DNA from: Devosia sp.
GTDB lineage: Bacteria; Pseudomonadota; Alphaproteobacteria; Rhizobiales; Devosiaceae
Reading direction: 5' to 3'
DNA: 64,000 nucleotides
NCBI GenBank assembly: GCA_015234425.1
Contig: JADGNE010000017.1
Coordinates: 186,001-250,000, forward strand
In this document: positions 17,112 through 26,689 of the stretch, one piece after another
How positions within the stretch are numbered: position 1 is the first letter of the stretch
Layout: every line of letters starts with the position of its first letter
Notes under the pieces: generated by a model
What the model was told of the DNA's origin: nothing
The model's input: the letters and a program-made list of their open reading frames with translations, nothing else
Databases searched by the model: none
Position numbers and translations under genes: made by a program

Positions 17112-18011
17112 GTGTCAAATTCCCCCACAAAAATCATCGAAGTGGCCAGCCTTCGCGGCATGGCTATGGGTATAGCGGCCTATACCCTGTTCTCCTTCCA
17201 CGACGTGTTTGTGAAGGCGCTGGTCTACACAATGCCCGCCGCGCAGATCCTGTTCATGCGCAGCATCGTGATCATCGCGCTTTGCTTCGCCTTTGACCGT
17301 CGACATCTGGTGCGTGATCTTCTCCAGTCGGACAACCGCCTGCTCATTCTTGGCCGTGGGCTGCTGACCCTTGCGGCCTGGGTCATGTACTACACGGCCG
17401 CGCGCGACCTGCAGCTGGCAGAACTGACGACGCTCTATTACTTCGCACCAGTCCTCACCACGATCCTCGCCGTGATCTTCCTCAAGGAACAAGTGACACT
17501 GGCGCGTGTCGGCGCGGCGTCTATCGGCTTCTTCGGGGTGATCGTTGCGGCCAATCCAGCCGGGTTTGCCCTGAGCTTGCCGGTCGTCCTCGTCCTGATG
17601 GCAGCGCTGAGCTGGGCGATCGCCATGATCCTCATGCGAAAGATCTCGAAGAAGGATCGCGCGATCGTTCAGGTGTTTGCGCAAAACCTCATTCACGCAT
17701 TCGCCATGGGTCTGTTCAGCCTGCCCTTCTGGCAAGGCATGACGGCGCTCGAGATCTGCCTTTGCATTGGCGCCGGGATTGTCGGGGGCATGGGGCAGTT
17801 TCTGCTCGTCGAAACAGCCAAGGTCGTACCGGCCAGCGTCCTCGGCACGGTCGAATATGGCGCCCTCATCTGGGCCTTCGTCTTCGGCTACATATTCTTC
17901 GGCGAGATCCCGGGCCAGTCGGTCTACACCGGCGCCGTCCTCGTCGTTCTCGCAGGCTTCCTGTTGGCCTGGACGGAACACCGCAGCAGGAAAGAGCTGC
18001 TGCGGCGCTAG
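17112..18011 (+). CDS. EamA/DMT-family drug/metabolite transporter
   Basis: 299 residues from GTG 17112 (an ATG at 17160 is an alternative). About ten hydrophobic segments form two five-helix EamA repeats; the first has FMRSIVIIALCF and the second begins near residue 150. The motif TLYYFAPVLTTILAVIFLKEQV (fourth helix of the first repeat) is typical of the RhaT/YdcZ-like EamA set. It would export or import small metabolites; no substrate can be assigned. It interrupts the usually contiguous ntrC-ntrY region on the opposite strand and converges with ntrC over a hairpin. Confidence 0.85.
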   Translation: MSNSPTKIIEVASLRGMAMGIAAYTLFSFHDVFVKALVYTMPAAQILFMRSIVIIALCFAFDRRHLVRDLLQSDNRLLILGRGLLTLAAWVMYYTAARDLQLAELTTLYYFAPVLTTILAVIFLKEQVTLARVGAASIGFFGVIVAANPAGFALSLPVVLVLMAALSWAIAMILMRKISKKDRAIVQVFAQNLIHAFAMGLFSLPFWQGMTALEICLCIGAGIVGGMGQFLLVETAKVVPASVLGTVEYGALIWAFVFGYIFFGEIPGQSVYTGAVLVVLAGFLLAWTEHRSRKELLRR

Positions 18012-18021
18012 TGTCGAAACA

Positions 18022-18044
18022 AGCCGCCGCTAACTGCGGCGGCT
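18022..18044. terminator. hairpin between the EamA gene and ntrC
   Basis: AGCCGCCGC and GCGGCGGCT form a nine-base-pair stem around TAACT. It overlaps the last codons and stop of ntrC. On the minus side it is followed by TGTTTCG, a weak T-run. Confidence 0.6.
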
Positions 18045-19478
18045 GTGCTTGATGATCTCGATGCTGTGCGTGCGGATCTTCTTGCGCAGAGTATTGCGAT
18101 TGAGCCCCAGCAGGTCCGCCGCCTTGATCTGATTGCCCCCGCAAGCGTTGAGCGCCATGGCGATCAACGGCGCCTCAACCCGGTCAATAACGCGCTGATA
18201 GAGGCCTGCCGGCGGCAGGTTCGGCTCGTGTTCGCGCAGCAACTGGCCAACGTGGCTTTCGACGGCGGTGGACACATCCACAGGACCCGTATTGCCACTG
18301 ACCGCAGGGCGATCAACGATATTGAGTTCGTTCTGGACGATTTCGGCCGAAACACTCTCGTCCGCGTAAAGCGCCGAAAGGCGCCGCACCAGATTTTCCA
18401 ACTCGCGAACATTGCCCGGCCAGGAGTAATTCTGCATGAGCCGGATGGCTTCCGGGGTCAGCGTCTTGACGGGCTCGCCCTCGCGCTGTGCGGCGCGCAG
18501 AAAGTGCTGGGTGAGATCGGAAATGTCGTCGACGCGTTCGCGCAGCGGCGGCAAGCGGATCGGAACGACATTCAGACGGTAGTAGAGATCTTCCCGGAAA
18601 AGGCCCTGCCGGATCATCTGGCTGAGATCGCGGTGGGTCGCCGCAACGATGCGCACATTGGTCTTGATGGCGCTGCGGCCACCAACCATGGTGTATTCGC
18701 CCTCCTGCAAAACACGCAGCAGGCGGGTCTGGGCATCCATCGGCATGTCACCGATTTCGTCGAGGAAGAGCGTTCCGCCTTCGGCCTGCTCAAACCGGCC
18801 CGAGGAGCGCGTATTGGCGCCGGTGAAGGCCCCCTTCTCGTGGCCGAACAGTTCCGCCTCGATCAGATCGCGCGGGATAGCGGCCATATTGATGGCGACG
18901 AACGGCCCATTCCGCCGCTTGCCGAAATCGTGCAGTGCCCGCGCCACCAGTTCCTTGCCGGTGCCGCTCTCGCCGGTGATCATCACCGTCAGATCGGTCT
19001 GCATCAGGCGCGCCAAGGCGCGGTAGATTTCCTGCATCGCAGCAGAGCGGCCCACCAGCGGCATGGTATCGCCGGCATCGTCCTCGCTCTTGCGCTCCTC
19101 GTTGCTGGGCTTTTTTGCGTCAGCGAGGGCCCGCGACACCACTGAAAGCACTTCTGTGATATCGAAAGGCTTCGGTAGATACTCGTAGGCGCCGACCTCC
19201 GAGGCACGGATGGCCGTCATGAACGTGTTCTGGGCACTCATGACGATCATGGGCAGGTCGGGCCGTACCTTCTTGATCTTGGGCATCACCTCGAAGGCAT
19301 TGCCATCGGGCATGGCCACATCGGTGATCAGAACATCGCCCTCACCCCGGCTCACCCAGTTCCACATGGTGGAGATATTGCCGGTTGGACGAACTTCATA
19401 GCCGGCACGGGTCAGCGCCTGGTTGAGCACCATGCGGATGGCTGCGTCATCATCGGCGAGCAAAACGACATGGCTCAT
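18030..19478 (-). CDS. ntrC: nitrogen regulation protein NtrC (NR(I))
   Basis: 482 residues. Receiver ([18 protein letters not shown] with the phospho-Asp, and the PKPF lysine), AAA+ sigma-54 activator domain with Walker A GESGTGKE, complete ESFNLFG-type loop GAFTGA, and [19 protein letters not shown], then a Fis-type helix-turn-helix [20 protein letters not shown]. It activates sigma-54 promoters of nitrogen-assimilation genes after phosphorylation by NtrB. Its ATG overlaps the ntrB stop by four bases. Confidence 0.97.
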   Translation of the reverse strand: MSHVVLLADDDAAIRMVLNQALTRAGYEVRPTGNISTMWNWVSRGEGDVLITDVAMPDGNAFEVMPKIKKVRPDLPMIVMSAQNTFMTAIRASEVGAYEYLPKPFDITEVLSVVSRALADAKKPSNEERKSEDDAGDTMPLVGRSAAMQEIYRALARLMQTDLTVMITGESGTGKELVARALHDFGKRRNGPFVAINMAAIPRDLIEAELFGHEKGAFTGANTRSSGRFEQAEGGTLFLDEIGDMPMDAQTRLLRVLQEGEYTMVGGRSAIKTNVRIVAATHRDLSQMIRQGLFREDLYYRLNVVPIRLPPLRERVDDISDLTQHFLRAAQREGEPVKTLTPEAIRLMQNYSWPGNVRELENLVRRLSALYADESVSAEIVQNELNIVDRPAVSGNTGPVDVSTAVESHVGQLLREHEPNLPPAGLYQRVIDRVEAPLIAMALNACGGNQIKAADLLGLNRNTLRKKIRTHSIEIIKHSRRS

Positions 19479-20608
19479 TTGTAAGGCACCTCATCGGCAG
19501 GCATTTGGAAAGCGCCGCTGGCCACCGGCAGCAGGATACGGAAACGGGTTCTGCCCGGTCGGCTATCGCAGTCGATCACCCCGCCATGATCGCCAACGAT
19601 CTTGGCGACGAGCGCGAGACCCAGGCCCGAGCCATTTGGCTTGGTGGTGACGAAGGGATCGAAGAGAAACGGCAGGATATCCGGCGGCACGCCGGGCCCG
19701 TTATCCTCGATGACAATCTCCAGCGGGAGCGAAATGCGCTCGGCCACGCCAGCGACGCTGATGCGGATGCCCGGGCGAAAAGCCGTTGACAGTTTGATCT
19801 CAGGTTTCTGAGTTCTTTCAAGGGCTTCTGCTGCGTTCTTCACCAAATTCAGGAAGATCTGGATCAGCTGATCGCGGTTGCCGAACACCGGCGGAAGCGA
19901 CGGGTCATACTCTTCCGAGAAGAGGACATTTCGGGCGACGCCATTGCGCGCGAGCAGCTTCACCCGGTCGAGTACGATGTGGATATTGATCGGCTCGCGC
20001 TCCAGCGGCCGGTCGTCGCCGAACACTTCCACCCGGTCGATCAGACCGACAATGCGGTCCGTCTCTTCCCGGATCAGACGCGCCAGCGGGATTTCTTCCG
20101 CAGGCACACTCTGCTCGAGCAGCTGGGCCGCGCCGCGAATGCCGGACAGCGGGTTTTTGATTTCATGAGCCAGCATGGAGGCAAGGCCGGTCACCGAGCG
20201 CGCAGCGCCGCGCGACACCATCTGGCGGTCGATCTTGTCGGCCATGGTGCGCTCCTGAATGAGCACGGCCACCCGGCCATCGACGTCTGAAATCGGGCTC
20301 GCGAACACGTCCGCGATGCGCTCGTCTCCGAAGCGGGAGGAGCCGATGCTCACGCGATATTCGGTCATCGGCGCCCGGCGGGACACCACGGTTTCGACGA
20401 GCGAGATGATTGGGGAGCCAAAGGCGATCAGATCATCGAGACGCTGGCGGGTCAGAACGCTCAATGACCCACCGAAAAAGGCCTCGGCCGCATAATTGAC
20501 GAAGAGGATGTGCCGCGCTTCATCGAGCATGATGATGGGCTGCGGCAGTGCCTGCAACATTGCCTTTGCAGGCACGAGATCGTCGGCAGTCATCGCTGCA
20601 GCGCTCAT
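19475..20608 (-). CDS. ntrB: nitrogen sensor histidine kinase NtrB (NR(II))
   Basis: 377 residues, soluble. A PAS domain occupies about residues 15-125 ([18 protein letters not shown]), followed by H-box [20 protein letters not shown] with the phosphorylated His, the N-box [15 protein letters not shown], and G boxes [12 protein letters not shown] and [13 protein letters not shown]. It senses PII protein in the family. The start overlaps the dusB stop (ATGA). Together dusB, ntrB and ntrC form one coupled unit. Confidence 0.96.
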   Translation of the reverse strand: MSAAAMTADDLVPAKAMLQALPQPIIMLDEARHILFVNYAAEAFFGGSLSVLTRQRLDDLIAFGSPIISLVETVVSRRAPMTEYRVSIGSSRFGDERIADVFASPISDVDGRVAVLIQERTMADKIDRQMVSRGAARSVTGLASMLAHEIKNPLSGIRGAAQLLEQSVPAEEIPLARLIREETDRIVGLIDRVEVFGDDRPLEREPINIHIVLDRVKLLARNGVARNVLFSEEYDPSLPPVFGNRDQLIQIFLNLVKNAAEALERTQKPEIKLSTAFRPGIRISVAGVAERISLPLEIVIEDNGPGVPPDILPFLFDPFVTTKPNGSGLGLALVAKIVGDHGGVIDCDSRPGRTRFRILLPVASGAFQMPADEVPYK

Positions 20609-21618
20609 GCCGCCGCTCTCCAGTCATCGGAAAAGAGTGTCGCGATCAGCGCCAGCACCTGTGCAGGCTGATCATTGTCGAGGAGAGACCGGCGCGTCGG
20701 CTTGTCGAGGTTCAGCCCCGCGGCTTCGCTATACCAGTCGAGGTGTTTTCGCGCTGCGCGCAGACCCACTTCAACGCCATATTCACTGAGCATGTCTTCG
20801 TAGTGCGCCTGGATGAGTTCAATGAGCGCCTTGCCGGTCGGAGCAGCCACAGGCTCCTCCCCGGCCAGTTCGGCACCGATCTGGGCCACGCGCCAGGGCC
20901 GCCCCTGCGCACCGCGGCCGAGCATGACGCCGTCTGCACCGGACTCCGCCAATGCGGTCAGCGCCGCTTCCGTATCGACAATGTCGCCATTGACGATGAC
21001 AGGGACCGAGACCGCCTCCACCACTGAGCGCACCAGCGACCAGCGGGCGTGTCCCTTATAGAATTGCTGCCGCGTACGACCATGAACAGTAATCATCTGC
21101 GCACCGGCGCCAACCGCCAGCTTCGCGATCTCCGGGGCATTGAGACTGTCGTCATCCCAGCCCAGCCGCATCTTCACCGTTACCGGAAGGCTCGTCGCCC
21201 CCGCGACAGCTTCGACGATCGCCAGTGCCTGGTCCGGCACGCGCATCAGCGCTGAGCCGGCGTAGCCATTGGTGACGCGCTTGGCGGGGCACCCGAAATT
21301 AATGTCGATGATGTCCGCGCCGGCGCTCTCAGCCATGCGCGCGCCTTCAGCCATCCAACGGGATTCGCAACCGGCGAGCTGGACCATATGCGGCAGCGAA
21401 CCGGCCCGACCGAGCTTTCGGGCCATGCCCTGATGACCCGTACCCAGCGCGGCGCTGGCGATCATTTCCGAAACCACCATCCCCGCGCCAAAGCGTTCCG
21501 CGATCTCGCGGAAGGGACGGTCGGTGATGCCGGCCATGGGTGCCAAGAAGGCGCGATTGCGTACAGCATGGCCCCCGATGCTCAAGGGGCAGGCAGTATC
21601 GGTCAACATGTGCTCCAT
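20605..21618 (-). CDS. dusB: tRNA-dihydrouridine synthase DusB (NifR3 family)
   Basis: 337 residues from ATG 21618; an in-frame extension by 56 residues overlaps the divergent ispDF promoter region and is not conserved. FMN-binding TIM barrel: FLAPMAGITDRPFR at the start, DINFGCPAKRVTNG with the catalytic cysteine, VTVKMRLGWDD and GVMLGRGAQGRPW. It reduces uridine in the tRNA D-loop. The ATG at 21609 is an alternative start. Upstream of ntrBC as in many Alphaproteobacteria, where the gene is called nifR3. Confidence 0.94.
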   Translation of the reverse strand: MEHMLTDTACPLSIGGHAVRNRAFLAPMAGITDRPFREIAERFGAGMVVSEMIASAALGTGHQGMARKLGRAGSLPHMVQLAGCESRWMAEGARMAESAGADIIDINFGCPAKRVTNGYAGSALMRVPDQALAIVEAVAGATSLPVTVKMRLGWDDDSLNAPEIAKLAVGAGAQMITVHGRTRQQFYKGHARWSLVRSVVEAVSVPVIVNGDIVDTEAALTALAESGADGVMLGRGAQGRPWRVAQIGAELAGEEPVAAPTGKALIELIQAHYEDMLSEYGVEVGLRAARKHLDWYSEAAGLNLDKPTRRSLLDNDQPAQVLALIATLFSDDWRAAA

Positions 21619-21776
21619 AAATGACCAGCTCGAGAGCGGTGCCTGCACAATAATCAATTTGGGGGGCTGCGCAACACCCAAACGCGGTGTTCGCACCGCT
21701 GGTCTGCACTGCACTTGCCGCATAGGAGCGCGGCGGCTAGACCTGACCTGTCTGGTTGGAAAGTGCCTATAGCGAC

Positions 21777-22967
21777 ATGCGTCCAAAATCCATAGCCGTC
21801 ATCATCGTAGCCGCTGGAAAAGGCGAGCGCGCCAGGAGCGGCACCTACGCTGATCCCAAGCAATATCAAGATCTTGCAGGACGTCCGGTGCTGTCGCGCA
21901 CGATTGCGGCTTTTCTGGCGCATGATGCGATCAGCCATGTCGTTCCGGTGATCCACGCCGATCATGCAGAGCGTTTTTCGGCGCTGGGCCTGAGCGACGA
22001 CCGACTGCTCTCCCCCGTCGTTGGCGGCGCCTCACGACAGGCGTCTGTTCTCGAAGGACTCAAGGTGCTAGCGCCGATGCGACCAGACCTGGTTCTCATC
22101 CACGACGCAGCGCGTCCCTTTGTCAGCAACGCCCTCATCGCCTCCGTGATCGACGCCTTGGGCGAATTCGACGGCGCGCTCCCGGCCGTTCCGCTCACCG
22201 ACACCATCAAGCGCACGCTCGATGGTCGGGAGGTCGTCGCTACCGAAGACCGGCGCCTGCTTGCCGCGGCGCAAACGCCCCAAGGTTTCCGGTTCGGCCA
22301 GATCTTTTCGGCCCATATGCGCGCCGGCACGGTTCGACGCGAATTCACCGATGACGCAGAGATCGCCGAATGGGCGGGTCTGCGCGTCGCCCTGGTCGCC
22401 GGCGACCGCGACAATCTCAAAATCACCCATCCGGACGACTTTGCCCGCGCCGAGCGTATCCTTGGAGACAGCATGAAAACCGAGACCCGCATCGGCACCG
22501 GATATGACGTCCATTCATTTGTACCCGGCGACCACGTCTGGCTCGGTGGCGTGAAAATCCCGCACCATTCGGGACTTAATGGCCACTCTGACTCGGACGT
22601 TGCCCTTCACGCCCTGACAGACGCCATGCTCGGCGCAATCGGCGAAGGCGATATCGGCGTTCACTTCCCGCCCAGCGACCCGCAGTGGAAGGGGGCCGCA
22701 TCGACGATTTTCCTCCGCCATGCGGGCAATTTGATCGCACAGCGTGGTGGCCGGATCGTCAATCTTGACGTGACAATTGTCGCGGAAGCGCCGAGGATTG
22801 CAGTCCATGCACCAGCCATGTGTGCTGTGATTGCCGAAACCCTCGGCATTTCAGCTGATCGCGTGGCGGTGAAAGCGACCACCAACGAAAAGCTCGGTTT
22901 TCTCGGGCGGGAGGAAGGCATCGTGTCTATGGCAAGTGCAAGCGTGGAACTTCCGAGGATCGACTAG
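21777..22967 (+). CDS. ispDF: bifunctional IspD/IspF of the MEP isoprenoid pathway
   Basis: 396 residues from ATG 21777. The N-terminal domain is IspD (VIIVAAGKGERARSG nucleotide-binding loop, ... IHDAARPFV, then TDDAEIAEWAG), a cytidylyltransferase making CDP-methylerythritol. The C-terminal domain from about residue 236 is IspF (IGTGYDVHSF with zinc ligands DxH, LNGHSDSDVALHALTDA, FPPSD), the cyclodiphosphate synthase. The fused form is typical of Alphaproteobacteria. The next gene starts immediately after its stop codon. It is divergent from dusB. Confidence 0.96.
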   Translation: MRPKSIAVIIVAAGKGERARSGTYADPKQYQDLAGRPVLSRTIAAFLAHDAISHVVPVIHADHAERFSALGLSDDRLLSPVVGGASRQASVLEGLKVLAPMRPDLVLIHDAARPFVSNALIASVIDALGEFDGALPAVPLTDTIKRTLDGREVVATEDRRLLAAAQTPQGFRFGQIFSAHMRAGTVRREFTDDAEIAEWAGLRVALVAGDRDNLKITHPDDFARAERILGDSMKTETRIGTGYDVHSFVPGDHVWLGGVKIPHHSGLNGHSDSDVALHALTDAMLGAIGEGDIGVHFPPSDPQWKGAASTIFLRHAGNLIAQRGGRIVNLDVTIVAEAPRIAVHAPAMCAVIAETLGISADRVAVKATTNEKLGFLGREEGIVSMASASVELPRID

Positions 22968-23510
22968 ATGGCACCAAAAGCCTTGCCCACAATGGGCAAA
23001 CAGATCATCGACATCCTCTCCGAAACAAAGCGGACCATTGTAACCGCCGAAAGCTGCACGGGCGGAATGATCGCTGCAGCGTTGACGGACATCCCAGGGG
23101 CCTCGGCGGCCCTTTACGGCGGCTTTGTCACCTATTCCAACATCGCCAAGGACAAGATGATCCACGTCCCGCCTCGGGTCATCGAGGACTATGGCGCTGT
23201 GAGCAATCAGGTCGCCCGCGCCATGGCCGACGGCGCCCGCAATACCGCCCGCGCCGACATCGCGGTTTCGGCTACCGGCATTGCCGGGCCTGACGGCGGT
23301 AGCGAGAAGAAGCCAATCGGCCTCGTCTATGTCGCTGTCTCGTCAGAGTTGGCCACGGTCGTCATTGAGCATCGTTTCGGTGACATTGGCCGCGATGCCA
23401 TACGCAAGGCAACGGTCGACGCAGCGTTGGAGCTGGTTTTCCAGGTCATCACCAGCGACCTGCCGGACGAGCTGAACTATCTCACCGCGGTGCCGAAGAA
23501 GGCTCCGTGA
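22968..23510 (+). CDS. CinA-family nicotinamide-nucleotide amidohydrolase (PncC-type)
   Basis: 180 residues, containing only the C-terminal CinA domain and not the N-terminal COG1058 part. TAESCTGGMIAAALTDIPGAS and VSATGIAGPDGGSEKKPIGLVYVAV are the family motifs; the serine-rich ESCTGG carries the catalytic serine. The family deamidates NMN to nicotinic acid mononucleotide (PncC activity). It follows ispDF without a gap. Its 3' end overlaps the last 29 bases of the convergent monooxygenase-fold gene. Confidence 0.92.
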   Translation: MAPKALPTMGKQIIDILSETKRTIVTAESCTGGMIAAALTDIPGASAALYGGFVTYSNIAKDKMIHVPPRVIEDYGAVSNQVARAMADGARNTARADIAVSATGIAGPDGGSEKKPIGLVYVAVSSELATVVIEHRFGDIGRDAIRKATVDAALELVFQVITSDLPDELNYLTAVPKKAP

Positions 23511-23781
23511 TCACAATGTAGTCCCGAGCGATATCTCGGGTTTCGCGCGCCCAGACGGAGGCCCTCGTGCGCTCCTGATGGGCGCCGAAAGCCGCCTGAT
23601 CGGCAAAACGCTCTTCGACCGTCCAGACCATCGGATCGTCCTCGCGCTGAACCACCTCGAAAGACAGGCACCCCGGCTCCAGCCGGGTCAGACGAATGTG
23701 CTCGGGCAAATGCTCGATCACGGAACGCAGCTGCTCGTCCGATGTGCAGGTCAGCGATCCCGCCAGACGCACAATCATCAT
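23482..23781 (-). CDS. antibiotic biosynthesis monooxygenase (ABM) fold protein
   Basis: 99 residues from the first of two adjacent ATG codons at 23781; 23778 is equally likely. It has the dimeric ferredoxin-like ABM layout: an N-terminal strand MIVRLAGSL, PGCLSFEVVQREDDP, a WTVEERFADQAAFGAHQ helix, and a C-terminal strand DYIVITEP. Members are small quinol or YgiN-like enzymes or haem-independent oxygenases. No catalytic signature beyond the fold is visible. It is separated by one base from the coenzyme-Q binding gene upstream and probably cotranscribed with it and lipA. Confidence 0.75.
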   Translation of the reverse strand: MMIVRLAGSLTCTSDEQLRSVIEHLPEHIRLTRLEPGCLSFEVVQREDDPMVWTVEERFADQAAFGAHQERTRASVWARETRDIARDYIVITEPSSAPR

Positions 23782-23782
23782 C

Positions 23783-24226
23783 TCAGCTTCCGAAGCGCCG
23801 ATCTGCCTCGTCGGAAAAGGCGCGCATAATCTCTTCCTGCTTGGCCGCAAAAGCCGGTTCGGCCACGGCGGCGATAAAGGGGTTAGAGATCTTGAAGTCG
23901 ATCTCGAACCGCACCCGCGTTCCCATACCCTCAGGCTCGAAGCTCCACACGCTGTCGAGATATGCGAACGGCCCATCGACCGCCTTGGCGCGGATCGTCA
24001 GCGCCTGTGCGTCGCGGGTCACGCGGCTGGTATAGGCCTGCGTGATGGGTCCGAAATAAAGCGTCATGCGCGCCAGCTGCACGTCAGCCCCGTTCGCAGC
24101 CGGATCAGGCCGCACCTCCATGGCCCGACAGTTCGGGATGAAGCGCGGATAATCCTCTAGGTCAGCGACAATGTCGTACATGCGCTGCGGAAGATGGGGC
24201 ACATGCCGTTCGAAGAAACGCTTCAT
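23783..24226 (-). CDS. coenzyme Q-binding COQ10/RatA-type START-domain protein
   Basis: 147 residues. The START-like fold opens [33 protein letters not shown], the conserved opening of the COQ10/RatA family, and ends with the long helix IAAVAEPAFAAKQEEIMRAF. In mitochondria the homologue carries ubiquinone; in enterobacteria RatA is reported to impair ribosomes. In Alphaproteobacteria, gene position after lipA makes a respiratory role likelier. The start codon shares two bases with the lipA stop (TGATG). No toxin partner is adjacent, so I do not call it a toxin. Confidence 0.85.
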   Translation of the reverse strand: MKRFFERHVPHLPQRMYDIVADLEDYPRFIPNCRAMEVRPDPAANGADVQLARMTLYFGPITQAYTSRVTRDAQALTIRAKAVDGPFAYLDSVWSFEPEGMGTRVRFEIDFKISNPFIAAVAEPAFAAKQEEIMRAFSDEADRRFGS

Positions 24227-25179
24227 CAGTGCCCCAGCTTTGCCAGACGGGCGGACTTGAGCTGGGCGAAATCCTCACCCGCGTGATGCGATGAGCGGGT
24301 CAGCGGGCTCGACGAGACGAGCAGAAAACCCTTGGCCGTGGCCACGGTGGCGAACGACTTGAATTCCTCGGGCGTCACGAAACGCTGCAGCGGATAGTGC
24401 TTCTTGGTCGGCTGTAGATACTGGCCGATGGTGAGGAAATCGACCTCGGCCGAGCGAAGGTCATCCATCAGCTGGAGCACTTCGTTCCGCTCTTCTCCCA
24501 GACCCACCATGATACCGGACTTGGTGAAGATGGTGGGGTCGAGTTCCTTCACCCGCTGCAGCAGGCGGATGGAGTGGAAGTAGCGCGCGCCGGGCCGAAC
24601 CTTAAGGTACTTCGACGGCACGGTTTCCAGATTGTGGTTGAACACGTCCGGCTTGGCCGCAACGACGATCTCCAGTGCGCCGTCCTTGCGGAGGAAATCG
24701 GGCGTCAGGATTTCGATCGTGGTGCGGGGATTGCGGGCACGAATGGCCAGGATCACATCGGCAAAATGCTGGGCGCCGCCGTCTGCCAGATCATCGCGGT
24801 CGACAGAGGTGATGACCACATGTTCCAACCCAAGCTTTTCGACCGCCTTGGCGACGTTCTCCGGCTCGAACGGGTCGAGCGGCCCTGGCATGCCTGTGCG
24901 CACATTGCAGAAGGCGCAGGCGCGGGTGCAGATCTCGCCCATGATCATCATGGTCGCGTGCTTCTTGCTCCAGCACTCCCCGATATTGGGGCAGCCGGCT
25001 TCCTCGCAAACCGTAACGAGATTGTTCTCGCGAACGATCTGCTGAGTTTCCTTGTAAACCGGAGAACCCGGCGCCTTGACGCGAATCCAGTCCGGCTTGC
25101 GCAGCACGATACTGTCGGGCCGGTTGGCCTTTTCGGGGTGCCGCGGACGGGCAATGGAATTGTCGATGAGCGTAACCAA
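24226..25179 (-). CDS. lipA: lipoyl synthase LipA
   Basis: 317 residues of a radical-SAM enzyme. Two iron-sulfur clusters are visible: the auxiliary C-x4-C-x5-C motif ([12 protein letters not shown]) and the radical-SAM CxxxCxxC motif (CTRACAFC). The conserved RSSHHAGE near the C-terminus carries the serine ligand. It inserts sulfur into octanoyl groups on E2 lipoyl domains, which are encoded by pdhC and pdhB nearby. It probably heads the unit lipA-COQ10-ABM. Confidence 0.97.
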   Translation of the reverse strand: MVTLIDNSIARPRHPEKANRPDSIVLRKPDWIRVKAPGSPVYKETQQIVRENNLVTVCEEAGCPNIGECWSKKHATMMIMGEICTRACAFCNVRTGMPGPLDPFEPENVAKAVEKLGLEHVVITSVDRDDLADGGAQHFADVILAIRARNPRTTIEILTPDFLRKDGALEIVVAAKPDVFNHNLETVPSKYLKVRPGARYFHSIRLLQRVKELDPTIFTKSGIMVGLGEERNEVLQLMDDLRSAEVDFLTIGQYLQPTKKHYPLQRFVTPEEFKSFATVATAKGFLLVSSSPLTRSSHHAGEDFAQLKSARLAKLGH

Positions 25180-25269
25180 TTTCGGTCCTGACTGGGCGTT
25201 CGCCCGTTATATCGCTCCCTTGGGCGGCCGGTTCAAGCCGGCCGACAGTCTTGGTCGGCTGCCATGCGT

Positions 25270-25527
25270 CTAGCGCGCAATGATCCTGGCGAGCGCGATG
25301 ACCACTATGGCGCCGATGGTGGCGGTAATGATCTGGCTGATCAGGAGATTGTCGATGGGCAAGGTGACACCGACAGCGCTCAGCAGCCATCCCCCCACGA
25401 ACGAGCCGATCACCCCAACGATAAGGTTACGGATCAGCCCGCCGCCGCCCAGCAGCAGACCGGCCAGCCATCCGGCGACCAGCCCGATGGCCAGAAAGAT
25501 AAGCAGTTCCTGCGTGCCGATGCTCAT
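25270..25527 (-). CDS. GlsB/YeaQ/YmgE-family stress-response membrane protein
   Basis: 85 residues with three hydrophobic segments and the family's glycine-rich motifs: LIFLAIGLVAGWLAGLLLGGGG, LIVGVIGSFVGGWLL and a last helix IITATIGAIVVIALARII. These small inner-membrane proteins are often stress-induced. The ATG overlaps the stop of the upstream oxidoreductase gene (ATGA), so expression is coupled to it. No stress promoter of the EcfG type is seen directly upstream. Confidence 0.88.
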   Translation of the reverse strand: MSIGTQELLIFLAIGLVAGWLAGLLLGGGGLIRNLIVGVIGSFVGGWLLSAVGVTLPIDNLLISQIITATIGAIVVIALARIIAR

Positions 25528-26564
25528 GCCATGACCTCTGCAATTTCGACCCAGTCCCCTCCGCGGGCGGCGGACAGGATGGTCGCCTGGACCAGCGCCA
25601 GGGAATGGAGATTATCCTCGCCCGAACTGAAGCGCGCCGGAACAGTGCCCGTATCGACGACCTTGGCGACGGCGGCAAGTGTGCCGACCCGGTCGGTGTG
25701 ATCGATCACCGGCATGTCCTGCGCTTCCGGTGTGCCATCAAGCGCGCGGAGCCACAGCTTGTCCGGGCTCGACTTGCCCATGAAATGGTCGCGCGAGCTC
25801 CAGATGATCTCGCCCTCCGAGCAATCCATCACCCATTCGCCCGACCAGGGCGTCACCGGGCCCGAGCTCATCCAGCTGCCGCGATAGGACACGATCGTGC
25901 CCTTCTCGAACTCCAGCGTCGCCACACCGATTGGATTGTGGCCAAAGGGACTTGCCGGCGAATTCCAGGTCCGACAAGACACCCGCTTGGGCTCATCCCC
26001 GAGGACCATGCGCATGAGGTCGAAGTGGTGGATCGACATGTCCGCCAGCAGCGGGTCCGGCATGTCCCAATAGCGATAGCCCTGTGTTGGCGCGTGACGC
26101 CGAAAATCGATGGAGACAAGGTTCACCGGCCCGAAACGCTGGGCACCAATCAACTCCGCCGCCAGGATCGGTGCTGGCTGGAAACGGTAATTCTGGCTGA
26201 CCATCAAGACCCGGCCGCGCTCCTGCGCCAGGGCAACGAGTTCCTTTGCCTCGGCAATCGTGCTCGCAAAGGGCTTTTCAACGATGACGCTGAGCCCCTG
26301 CTCAAGGCAAGCCTTCACGACCGGATAGTGCGCCTCGGTTCTCAGGGTGCAGATGGCGAGTTGGACCTCGCGCCCTTGGGCCGCCTCTTCGAGGCTCGTG
26401 AAGCAGAGGGCTTCCTCGATACCGAGTTCGGTCTGGGCGTTCCTGAGGGCATCGGGATTGGAATCCACATAGCCCACCATTTCAACAGTGGGAACTTTGG
26501 GTATAACGTCACGCGTCCAACTGAAACCCCAATGTCCCAGCCCGATCTGAATTGCCTTGACCAT
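25524..26564 (-). CDS. Gfo/Idh/MocA-family oxidoreductase
   Basis: 346 residues from ATG 26564, which has GAGGAG upstream; an in-frame 19-residue extension is not needed. The N-terminal Rossmann fold has IQIGLGHWGFSWTRDVIP, followed by VIVEKPFASTIAEAKELV, the E-K-P signature of the family, and a second domain with DMSIHHFDLMRMVLG, where the H-x-x-D pair usually holds the catalytic His. Substrates range over inositols, sugars and related alcohols, and none can be assigned. It overlaps the GlsB-like gene downstream. Confidence 0.88.
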   Translation of the reverse strand: MVKAIQIGLGHWGFSWTRDVIPKVPTVEMVGYVDSNPDALRNAQTELGIEEALCFTSLEEAAQGREVQLAICTLRTEAHYPVVKACLEQGLSVIVEKPFASTIAEAKELVALAQERGRVLMVSQNYRFQPAPILAAELIGAQRFGPVNLVSIDFRRHAPTQGYRYWDMPDPLLADMSIHHFDLMRMVLGDEPKRVSCRTWNSPASPFGHNPIGVATLEFEKGTIVSYRGSWMSSGPVTPWSGEWVMDCSEGEIIWSSRDHFMGKSSPDKLWLRALDGTPEAQDMPVIDHTDRVGTLAAVAKVVDTGTVPARFSSGEDNLHSLALVQATILSAARGGDWVEIAEVMA

Positions 26565-26689
26565 GTGGAAAACTCCTCTGGTTTTGTGCTCCCCACCCTC
26601 AATGCACCCGGGGCGCGCCAAAGTTGCCCTGGAGATGGTACTGCCTCACAAAACCTCGGGAAGGTCCCGGCCTGTGCGAGGCAGCCAGA

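Noticed and set aside
23783-24226. Calling the COQ10/RatA-like gene a toxin
   Set aside because: The name RatA comes from enterobacteria; here it is cotranscribed with lipA and has no antitoxin neighbour.
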